Of a stretch of DNA of 47,297 nucleotides, positions 7,798-14,515 are shown in pieces. The DNA comes from a bacterium (GTDB lineage: Bacteria; Pseudomonadota; Gammaproteobacteria; Burkholderiales; Thiobacillaceae), in assembly GCA_009772925.1 (NCBI GenBank), contig WOUQ01000017.1, positions 1 to 47,297 on the forward strand, read 5' to 3'. The first letter of the stretch is position 1; each line of letters opens with the position of its first letter. Both the position numbers and the translations under genes were made by a program. The notes under the pieces were generated by a model, which saw only the letters and a program-made list of their open reading frames with translations, searched no databases and was not told the origin of the DNA.

Positions 7798-8744
7798 ACG
7801 CGCCGCGGCTGATCCAGGTCAGCGCCGCCGACCCGGCGGCGATCCGCGCCGAACTCGTCGCCGGCCTGGAGGCCCCCCACCCCGCCCTGTCCCCCAAGTT
7901 CCTCTACGACGCCCTGGGTTCCCGGCTGTTCGCGGCCATCACCGAGCTGCCCGAGTACTACCCCACGCGCACCGAGGCGGCCATTTTCCGCGAGCACCTG
8001 GACGCCATGGCCGCCGACCTGGGCCCGGCGCCCACCCTGGTGGAACTGGGCGCCGGCAACTGCGAGAAGGCCGCCCGGCTGTTCGCTGCGCTGTCCGTGC
8101 GGCGCTACGTGGCGGTGGACATCTCCGCCGACTACCTGCTGGCCGCCCTCGACCGCCTGCAATACGAGCACCCGGCCATGCAGATGCTGGGCGTCGGCCT
8201 GGATTTTTCCGATGCGCTCGATCTGCCGGCCGAGGTGGGCCCCGGCCCCCGCCTGCTGTTCTACCCCGGCTCCAGCATCGGCAATTTCGCGCCGGACGAG
8301 GCCCTGGCCTTCCTGCGGCGCATGCACGCCGCCTGCGCCGGCGGCAGGCTGCTCATCGGCGTCGACCTGGTGAAGCCTCTGGAAGTGCTGGAACCCGCCT
8401 ACGACGACGCCCTGGGGGTGACGGCCGCCTTCAACCGCAACCTGCTATTGCACCTGAACCGCCTGATCGGCGCCGACTTCGCCCTGCACGACTGGCGCCA
8501 CGTGGCCTTCTTCAACACCCGGGAGTCGCGCATCGAAATGCACCTGGAGGCGGCGCGCGACGCGACGGTGCGCTGGCCCGGCGGCGAACGCCGCTTCGCC
8601 GCCGGCGAGCGCATCCACACGGAGAATTCCTACAAGTGGCGCCTCGACGATTTCGCCGACCTGCTCGGCGCGGCGGGCTTCCGCAAGCCCCGCGCCTGGC
8701 GCGACGGGCGGGACTGGTTCGCGGTGTTCGCGGCTGAGGCGTGA
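7794..8744 (+). CDS. egtD: L-histidine N-alpha-methyltransferase EgtD
   Basis: 316 residues, GTG start overlapping the YHS stop. EgtD trimethylates histidine with SAM to hercynine, the common precursor of ergothioneine and selenoneine. The family signature is near residues 35-61 (KFLYDALGSRLF, ELPEYYPTRTE). The SAM motif VELGAGNCEKAARL is at about 83-96, then FYPGSSIGNF, and a C-terminal HTENSYKW. Length matches the family (about 320). The nearest consumer of hercynine is senA, convergent downstream across a palindromic repeat. No egtA, egtC or egtE and no second EgtB lie in the window, so hercynine made here most likely goes to selenoneine. Confidence 0.93.
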   Translation: MNAPRLIQVSAADPAAIRAELVAGLEAPHPALSPKFLYDALGSRLFAAITELPEYYPTRTEAAIFREHLDAMAADLGPAPTLVELGAGNCEKAARLFAALSVRRYVAVDISADYLLAALDRLQYEHPAMQMLGVGLDFSDALDLPAEVGPGPRLLFYPGSSIGNFAPDEALAFLRRMHAACAGGRLLIGVDLVKPLEVLEPAYDDALGVTAAFNRNLLLHLNRLIGADFALHDWRHVAFFNTRESRIEMHLEAARDATVRWPGGERRFAAGERIHTENSYKWRLDDFADLLGAAGFRKPRAWRDGRDWFAVFAAEA

Positions 8745-8768
8745 GTGGGGGTGGGGATGGAGATGCGA

Positions 8769-8829
8769 TTATCGCGGCCAAGGCCGCTCCTACCCGGGCA
8801 TGCTGTAGGAGCGGCCTTGGCCGCGATAA
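8769..8829. repeat. REP-type palindrome between convergent egtD and senA
   Basis: Perfect 25-base inverted repeat (8769-8793 and 8805-8829) with an 11-base loop; the arm contains GTAGGAGCGGCCTTGGCCGC. It sits between two convergent stop codons and could serve as a two-way terminator. A related, less perfect copy lies at 34994-35068. This is a common dispersed repeat type in GC-rich proteobacteria. Confidence 0.8.
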
Positions 8830-8837
8830 GCATTCCC

Positions 8838-9986
8838 TCACCCCGCGCAACTGCGAAACCCGGCATCAACGTCGTTGCGCTCCGGCGTGAAGAAGTTGCG
8901 ATAGCGCGGATGCGCCATGCGCGGCGCGGTGGCGAGGCTGGCGCCGCGCAGCACCATGCGGTCGCCGAACCAGGGCGCGGAATAGTCGCGGTAGGGGTGA
9001 GGCGCGAAGCCGGGGTAGGGCTGGAAGCGGCTGGCAGTCCATTCCCACACATGGCCCCACCGGAAATCCGGCCGGGTGACGGCGGCCAGTTCCCACTCCG
9101 CTTCGGTCGGCAGGCGCCGGCCCGCCCAGCGGCACCAGGCCTCGGCCTCGTGCCAGGTCAGATGTACCGCGGCGGTGTCCAGGTCCAGGGCCTGCCAGAC
9201 GCCGCAGCGGCGCGTTTCCCAGGTCTGGCCGGCGCGGCGCAGGTAGCGCGGCGGGGCGGCCTCGGTGGCCTCCACATAGGCCAGGTAGCGGTGCCAGCTC
9301 ACCGGCTGGCTGTCGATCTCGAAAGCCGCCAGCGTGACCGGATGGGCGGCGAGTTCGTTGTCGAAGGCGAACCCCGGCCCACTCCAGCCCAGGCTCCAGT
9401 CGCCGCCGGGCAGGGCCAACGCGCGGGCCTCCGGCAGGCGCGCCGGCCGCGGGCGCAGGCCGTCCGGCAGGGGGATGTCCAGGGCCTGGGCCATGTAGAT
9501 GCCCGCCTCGCCGTGCATGTCTTCGTGGAACAGGGCCAGGCGATAGAAGTACAGGCCGGCGTCGGTCTCGGGCGCCGTCTTCAGCAGGGCCAGAGTCTCC
9601 TCCAGGCCGGCGGCAAGATAGGCGCGGGTGGCGGCGAGATCCGGCAAAGGCAGGTGCCAGCGGCGGGTGTGCGCCACCCGGCTGGAGTCATAGAGGGCAT
9701 CAGCCCCCGCCAGGCGGCCCGCCGGCCGGGCGTGGTCCGGCTCGCAGGCCAGGCCTCGGTCCCGCTGCCGGTTGCGGGCGATCCACCAGTCCTGGAACCA
9801 GCCCACGTGCCCGGCCTCCCACAGGGGCGGATTGAGCTGGGGCGAATAGGGCACGGGCAGGCTTTCGCCGAGGGCGGCGGCATAGGCCTCCAGCAGGGCC
9901 AGGGTGCGGGCGCGGCTGTCGTTAAGGGCGGCGGCGAGCAGGTCGCGGTCGCCCCGGCGCGCGGCTTCGGCGTGGTTGGCATGCAT
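8838..9986 (-). CDS. senA: Selenoneine synthase SenA (EgtB-like non-haem iron enzyme)
   Basis: 382 residues. N-terminal DinB-like domain plus C-terminal formylglycine-generating/sulfatase-modifying fold, as in EgtB. Candidate iron ligands are His60 (EAGHVGWFQDWW) and His154/His158 (HEDMHGE), the EgtB three-His pattern. The C-terminal half shows PVSWHRYLAYVEA, RLPTEAEWE, GHVWEWTASRFQPYPGF and RNFFTPERNDVDAGFRSC. In EgtB the sulfur donor is cysteine or gamma-Glu-Cys; SenA instead couples a selenosugar to hercynine. Assignment to SenA rather than EgtB rests on the adjacent senB and SelD fusion and on egtD nearby. The frame extends 17 codons upstream, but ATG 9986 is preferred: the longer form would overlap the divergent senB start. 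Only 16 bases separate the two starts. Confidence 0.88.
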   Translation of the reverse strand: MHANHAEAARRGDRDLLAAALNDSRARTLALLEAYAAALGESLPVPYSPQLNPPLWEAGHVGWFQDWWIARNRQRDRGLACEPDHARPAGRLAGADALYDSSRVAHTRRWHLPLPDLAATRAYLAAGLEETLALLKTAPETDAGLYFYRLALFHEDMHGEAGIYMAQALDIPLPDGLRPRPARLPEARALALPGGDWSLGWSGPGFAFDNELAAHPVTLAAFEIDSQPVSWHRYLAYVEATEAAPPRYLRRAGQTWETRRCGVWQALDLDTAAVHLTWHEAEAWCRWAGRRLPTEAEWELAAVTRPDFRWGHVWEWTASRFQPYPGFAPHPYRDYSAPWFGDRMVLRGASLATAPRMAHPRYRNFFTPERNDVDAGFRSCAG

Positions 9987-10002
9987 AACGGGAGAACCCA
10001 CG

Positions 10003-10998
10003 ATGGCTGACGGTTCGAGTATGCCGCAAGTGGTCATCGTCAGCCCCTACCTGCGCGCCGCCAACAACGGCAACTGGCGCACCGCCGAGCGCTGGCGCAG
10101 GCATCTGGCAGGGGTCTGCGAGGCGCGCATCGTCGACGCCTGGCCGGACGACCGGGCGGGCGCCGACCGGGCCATGATCGCCCTGCACGCGCGCCGCTCC
10201 GCCGCCGCCATCGCCGCCTGGCACGACGTCCATCCGGGCCGGGGCCTGGCCGTAGTGCTCACCGGCACCGACCTGTACCGCGACATCCACAGCGACGACG
10301 CCGCCCGCCGTTCCCTGGACCGGGCGCAAATCCTGGTGACCCTGCAGGCGCGCGGCCCCCTCGCCTTGCCCGTCGGAGTGCGCGGCAAAGCCCGGGTGAT
10401 CTACCAGTCCGTCCCCGCCCGCGCGGCCCTGGCCAAGACCGGCCGCCGCCTGCGCGCCCTGGCGGTGGGCCATTTGCGCGAGGAGAAGTCGCCGGACACC
10501 CTGTTCGCCGCCGCCCGCCTGCTGGCCGCGCGCGAGGACATCCTGATCGACCACGTCGGCGCCGCCCTCGATCCGGTCCTCGCCGAGGCGGCCCGCGCCG
10601 CCATGGCGGCCGCGCCCGGCTACCGCTGGCTGGGCGGCCTGCCGCACGAGGCGTCCCGGCGCCGCATCCAGCGCGCCCACCTGCTGGTCCATCCCAGCCG
10701 CATGGAAGGCGGCGCCCATGTCATCATCGAGGCGGTGGTGAGCGGCACGCCGGTGCTGGCCTCGCGCATCGACGGCAACGTCGGCATGCTGGGCGAGGAC
10801 TACGCGGGCTATTTCCCTTGGGGCGACGCCCCGGCCCTGGCGGCGCTGCTCACGCGTTGCCGCGCGGACCGGGCGTTTCTGGAGCATCTGAGCAGGCAGT
10901 GCCGCGAGCGCGCCCCTCTGTTCGAGCCCGCCGCCGAGGCGGCGGCCCTACGCCGTATGGCGGGCGATTTGTTGAAGAATGAGTCTTCATGTCTTTGA
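10003..10998 (+). CDS. senB: Selenosugar synthase SenB (TIGR04348 glycosyltransferase)
   Basis: 331 residues, GT-B fold glycosyltransferase of the TIGR04348 family, identified as SenB: it forms a 1-seleno sugar from a UDP-sugar and selenophosphate. Visible features are VIVSPYLRAANNGNWRTAERW near the start, VVLTGTDLYRDI (about 84-95), and the GT-B EX7E motif RMEGGAHVIIEAVVSGTPVLAS with Glu235 and Glu243. The ribosome binding site GGGAGAA lies 6 bases before ATG 10003. A later ATG (six codons on) would also preserve the domain. Divergent from senA with almost no spacer; selD follows on the same strand after about 110 bases that contain palindromes. SenA, SenB and SelD together with EgtD give the complete known selenoneine route. 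Confidence 0.92.
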   Translation: MADGSSMPQVVIVSPYLRAANNGNWRTAERWRRHLAGVCEARIVDAWPDDRAGADRAMIALHARRSAAAIAAWHDVHPGRGLAVVLTGTDLYRDIHSDDAARRSLDRAQILVTLQARGPLALPVGVRGKARVIYQSVPARAALAKTGRRLRALAVGHLREEKSPDTLFAAARLLAAREDILIDHVGAALDPVLAEAARAAMAAAPGYRWLGGLPHEASRRRIQRAHLLVHPSRMEGGAHVIIEAVVSGTPVLASRIDGNVGMLGEDYAGYFPWGDAPALAALLTRCRADRAFLEHLSRQCRERAPLFEPAAEAAALRRMAGDLLKNESSCL

Positions 10999-11012
10999 TT
11001 ACACCTGGCCGA

Positions 11013-11072
11013 GCATGAAAGTCATGCACGTTACCCTCACCCCCAACCCCTCTCCCGCTTGCGGGCGAGGGG
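11013..11072. repeat. Two adjacent palindromes between senB and selD
   Basis: A perfect 6-base stem (GCATGA/TCATGC, 3-base loop) at 11013-11027, then a 12-base stem with one mismatch (CCCCTCTCCCGC/GCGGGCGAGGGG) at 11047-11072. The second resembles a widespread intergenic repeat, and could attenuate or separate senB and selD transcription. No U-run follows either stem. Confidence 0.55.
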
Positions 11073-11109
11073 AGCGCAGTGAGCCGCTGACGCGGCTTTC
11101 ACGTTGACC

Positions 11110-13395
11110 ATGCGCGCCGCGGAGCCCCCCATCCTGCGGGACATCGTTTTCATCGGCGGTGGCCACAGCCACGCGGTGGCGTTGCGCATGTGGGCCATGC
11201 GCCCGGTGCCCGGCGCGCGTCTCACCCTGATCTGCACCGACACCGAGACGCCCTACTCGGGCATGCTGCCCGGCTTCATCGCCGGCCACTACCAATGCGA
11301 GGACATCCACATCGACGTGCGCCGCCTGGCCGAGTTCGCCGGCGCCCGCTACTACCGGGACGAGGTGGTGGGCATCGACCGGGCGGAACGCCGGGTACTC
11401 TGCCGCGACCGCCCGCCGGTGGCCTACGACCTCTTGTCCATCAACATCGGCTCCACCCCGCGCCTGGCCCAGGTGGCCGGGGCCGAGGCCCACGCCGTGC
11501 CGGTAAAGCCCATCCGCCAGTTCGGCGAGCGCTGGCGCGCCCTGCTGGAGCGGGTGCGCCAGCATGCCGGCCCAACCACCGTGGCCGTGGTGGGCGCCGG
11601 CGCCGGCGGCGTGGAACTGGCCCTGGCCATGCACCACCGCCTGCGCCGGGAGCTCCAGGCCCTGGGGCGCGACCCGGACGAAGTGGCCGTGCATCTGTTC
11701 AGCGCCGGCGCCGACATCCTGCCCACCCACAACCGCGCCGTGCGCCGCGCCTTCGAAGGCGTGCTGGCGCAGCGGGGCATCGCCGTGCATCGGGACGCGG
11801 AAGTGGTGGAGGTCGCCCCCGGCCTGCTCAAGACCCGGCGCGGCGCGACCCTGGCGGCGGACGAGATCGTCTGGGTCACCCAGGCCGGCGGCGCCACCTG
11901 GCTGGCTGGCACCGGCCTGGCCCTGGACGCGGCCGGCTTCATCCGCGTGGCGGACACCCTGCAAACCGAGACCGACCCGCGCATCTTCGCCACCGGCGAC
12001 TGCGCCGCCATGATTGGCCGCCCGCTGGAGAAAGCCGGCGTGTTCGCCGTGCGCATGGGGCCGGTGCTGGCGGAAAACCTGCGCCGGGCCGTGCTCGACC
12101 GGCCCCTGAAAGCCTACCAACCCCAGCGCCGCTGGCTGGCCCTGATCAGCACCGGCGATCGCCACGCCATCGTTTCCCGCGGCGCCTTCTTCGCCCGCGG
12201 TGACTGGGTGTGGCGCTGGAAGGACTGGATCGACCGCCGCTTCATGGTCCGCTTCAGCGACCTGCCCGGCATGGACGAGATGCAAGGCAAGGCCAAACCC
12301 GTCGCGGACGCGATCCCCCTGGAGGCGGCCGAGCAAACCCAGGCCCTCTCGGCGCTGGCCATGCGCTGCGGCGGCTGCGGCGCCAAGGTGGGCGCCAGCG
12401 TGCTGTCGCGCGCCCTGGCACGCCTGCAACCGATCCAGCGCGACGACGTGCTCATCGGCCTGGCCGACCCGGACGACGCCGCCGTGCTGCGGGTGCCGCC
12501 GGGCAAAGCGGTGGTGCAGACGGTGGATTTCTTCCGCGCCTTCATCGACGACCCCTGGGTGTTCGGCCGCATCGCCGCCAATCATGCCCTGGGCGACGTC
12601 TTCGCCATGGGCGCCGAAGCCCAATCCGCCACCGCCATCGCCACCGTGCCGCCGGGCCTGGAAAGCAAAGTGGAGGACACCCTGTTCCAGATGATGTCCG
12701 GCGCCGTCTCGGTGCTCAATGCCGCAGGCTGCGCCCTGGTGGGCGGCCATACCGGCGAGGGCCGCGAGCTGGCCCTGGGGTTCGCGGTCAACGGCCTGAT
12801 GGACGAATCCCTGGCCGGAGTGATGACCAAGGGCGGCCTGCGACCCGGCGACGCGCTCATCCTGACCAAGCCCATCGGCACCGGCACCCTGCTCGCCGCC
12901 CACGCCCGCCTGGCCGCCAAGGGCCGCTGGATCGACGCCGCCCTGGCCTCCATGCAGGTCTGCAACCGCGCCGCCGCCGCCTGCCTGATGGCGCACGGCG
13001 CCCGCGCCTGCACCGACCTCACCGGCTTCGGCCTGCTCGGCCACCTGGTGGAAATGACCAAGCCCTCCGGCGTGGACGCGGAACTGGAACTCGACGCCCT
13101 GCCCCTGCTGGAAGGCGCCCGCGAAACCGCCGCCGCCGGCATCCTCAGTTCCCTGCAACCCGCCAACGTGCGCCTGCGCCGCGCCGTGCGCAACCAGGAA
13201 GCGGCCCTCAACCACCCCGTCTATCCCCTGCTGTTCGACCCGCAGACCGCCGGCGGTCTGCTCGCCGGCGTGCCGGCGGACCAGGCCGAGGCCTGCCTGG
13301 CCGAACTGCGCCGCCTGGACTACTCCCACGCCGCCCGCATTGGCCGGGTGCTGGCCCAGGGAGAGGCGTTGGAGCCGATCTTCCTGGTGCTCTGA
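11110..13395 (+). CDS. selD: Selenide, water dikinase SelD fused to an NADH dehydrogenase-like flavoprotein (SenC role)
   Basis: 761 residues in two parts. Residues about 10-370 form an FAD/NAD(P) oxidoreductase related to type II NADH dehydrogenases (FIGGGHSHAVAL at the start, YSGMLPGFIAGHY, VGAGAGGVELALA, FATGDCAA). Residues about 410-761 are SelD, which makes selenophosphate from selenide and ATP. Its N-terminal motif RCGGCGAKVG holds Cys420/Cys423 and Lys426; GLADPDDAAVL, GGHTGEGRELALGF, LTDLTGFGLLGHL-like and DPQTAGGLLAG blocks follow. SelD is normally about 350 residues; this fused form is a recognised variant. The start is the first ATG; an in-frame TTG two codons earlier is less likely. 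Directly after senB, it fits as the selenophosphate supplier (SenC). The flavoprotein half may reduce a selenium species to selenide, which is inferred. Confidence 0.92.
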   Translation: MRAAEPPILRDIVFIGGGHSHAVALRMWAMRPVPGARLTLICTDTETPYSGMLPGFIAGHYQCEDIHIDVRRLAEFAGARYYRDEVVGIDRAERRVLCRDRPPVAYDLLSINIGSTPRLAQVAGAEAHAVPVKPIRQFGERWRALLERVRQHAGPTTVAVVGAGAGGVELALAMHHRLRRELQALGRDPDEVAVHLFSAGADILPTHNRAVRRAFEGVLAQRGIAVHRDAEVVEVAPGLLKTRRGATLAADEIVWVTQAGGATWLAGTGLALDAAGFIRVADTLQTETDPRIFATGDCAAMIGRPLEKAGVFAVRMGPVLAENLRRAVLDRPLKAYQPQRRWLALISTGDRHAIVSRGAFFARGDWVWRWKDWIDRRFMVRFSDLPGMDEMQGKAKPVADAIPLEAAEQTQALSALAMRCGGCGAKVGASVLSRALARLQPIQRDDVLIGLADPDDAAVLRVPPGKAVVQTVDFFRAFIDDPWVFGRIAANHALGDVFAMGAEAQSATAIATVPPGLESKVEDTLFQMMSGAVSVLNAAGCALVGGHTGEGRELALGFAVNGLMDESLAGVMTKGGLRPGDALILTKPIGTGTLLAAHARLAAKGRWIDAALASMQVCNRAAAACLMAHGARACTDLTGFGLLGHLVEMTKPSGVDAELELDALPLLEGARETAAAGILSSLQPANVRLRRAVRNQEAALNHPVYPLLFDPQTAGGLLAGVPADQAEACLAELRRLDYSHAARIGRVLAQGEALEPIFLVL

Positions 13396-13506
13396 CCGGA
13401 AAGCGGGGCCGGGCGGCAGGCTCTTACAGTCAGCGACAAACCAGGCTCACCCCACGAAGGGGGGAAGATGCCCAAGAAGGCGAATCTGGAGTCCCGACGG
13501 TATGCT

Positions 13507-13529
13507 TAGTCCACAGACATAGTCCACAG
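13507..13529. promoter_or_regulatory. Tandem direct repeat upstream of vapBC
   Basis: TAGTCCACAG occurs twice with 3 bases between, 11 bases before the antitoxin ATG. Tandem boxes at this position suit autoregulation by the antitoxin, but binding is not shown. Confidence 0.35.
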
Positions 13530-13540
13530 GAAGAAAACCC

Positions 13541-13771
13541 ATGGCCATCATCGTCAATGTAAACGAGGCGAAGGCCCATTATTCCAGGCTGCTGGAGCTG
13601 GCCCACGCCGGCCAGGAAATCATCCTCGCCAAGGCGGGGCAACCCTATGCGCGCATGTTGCCGCTCGAGCCCGCCGTAGGCTGTCGGCAACCCGGCCGGC
13701 TCAGGGGGCGCGTCGGCGAGGCGTTTTTCGAGACCTTGCCGGACGCGGAACTGGCTGCCTGGGAATCCTGA
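13541..13771 (+). CDS. Type II antitoxin, Phd/YefM (VapB) family
   Basis: 76 residues. VNVNEAKAHYSRLLELAHAGQEIILAKAGQPYARMLPL is typical of Phd/YefM antitoxins; the acidic/aromatic C-terminal tail (FFETLPDAELAAWES) would wrap the toxin. Ribosome binding site AGGAAG lies upstream. The stop overlaps the toxin start by one base (TGATG). Antitoxins of this type bind their own promoter; a tandem repeat just upstream could be the operator. It opens the small defence insert between selD and ietAS. Confidence 0.85.
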   Translation: MAIIVNVNEAKAHYSRLLELAHAGQEIILAKAGQPYARMLPLEPAVGCRQPGRLRGRVGEAFFETLPDAELAAWES

Positions 13772-14157
13772 TGAAACTGCTGCTCGACACCCACACCCTG
13801 CTTTGGTGGTGGACGGACGACCCGCAACTGCCCGACAGCGCCCGCGCGCTGATCGCCGACGAGGGCAACGAGGTACTGGTCAGCGCCGCCAGTGCCTGGG
13901 AGATCGCCACCAAGCACCGGCTCGGCAAGCTGCCGGAAGCCGGCGATGCGATCCCCCGTTTCAACGAACTGGTGGCGGCGGATGGCTTTCTGCACCTGCC
14001 GGTGAACTACCTGCACAGCCTGAGGGCGGGCGCCTATGCCATCGACCATTGCGATCCCTTTGACCAGGTCCTGGCCGCCCAGTCCGAACTGGAATCCGCC
14101 AGCCTGGTGACGCGCGACCCCGCATTTACCGCATTCGGGACGCGGGTGGTCTGGTAG
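13771..14157 (+). CDS. PIN-domain toxin (VapC-type ribonuclease)
   Basis: 128 residues, full-length PIN domain. Acidic residues expected to hold Mg2+ are Asp6 (LLLDTHTLLWWW), Glu44 (SAWEIATKHRLGKL) and Asp95/Asp98 (DHCDPFDQVLAAQ). The sequence is typical of the PIN group paired with Phd-like antitoxins. It overlaps the antitoxin gene by one base, so the pair is coupled. VapC toxins cut specific RNAs, often tRNAs; the target here is unknown. No truncation is seen. Confidence 0.88.
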   Translation: MKLLLDTHTLLWWWTDDPQLPDSARALIADEGNEVLVSAASAWEIATKHRLGKLPEAGDAIPRFNELVAADGFLHLPVNYLHSLRAGAYAIDHCDPFDQVLAAQSELESASLVTRDPAFTAFGTRVVW

Positions 14158-14515
14158 CGCCTAAACCGGAGGACTTCGGGCGATATCAGACCGGAGCGGT
14201 GCCGGTGCTTGTGCCGACGCGGAACCGGCAAAACTGGAAGCCCGAAGAAACGCCGGCCCGACCCCTGACCGACGACAACCGGTTGCCACCCTGGGCCATG
14301 ACAGGTCCAAGGCACGGCTCTCGGTTTGTGAAAGGCCGCTTCCCTGGATTGTGTCAGTCGGCGCCCGCTTCGAAGTTCACCTACAAGGTAGGGGTACTGT
14401 CGGGCCGCATTCGACCATTGCAGCCATTCTGACTTGCTGCTGGCTAAGCGGCAGGAATCTGCATATAGCTGTCGCCTGACGTGGTTGGTCGGTGCGCACG
14501 GCGCACCCTACTCGT
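14158..14515. other. Gene-poor stretch between vapC and ietS
   Basis: About 358 bases with no supportable gene on either strand. The only clear structure is the GGTGCGC-ACG-GCGCACC palindrome near the right end. Sequence may be remnant DNA at the edge of the defence insert, but I recognise no parent gene. Confidence 0.5.
14491..14507. repeat. GGTGCGC-ACG-GCGCACC palindrome 3' of ietS
   Basis: Perfect 7-base stem with a 3-base loop, 8 bases past the ietS stop. It belongs to a common dispersed intergenic repeat (GGGTGCGCCGTGCGCACC type) and may end the ietAS transcript. Confidence 0.55.

Noticed and set aside
10999-13329. Very long open frame on the minus strand, opposite selD (776 codons)
   Set aside because: Composition is Gly/His/Gln/Ala-rich with no domain pattern; it is a shadow of the GC-rich selD gene, which has clear motifs along its whole length.
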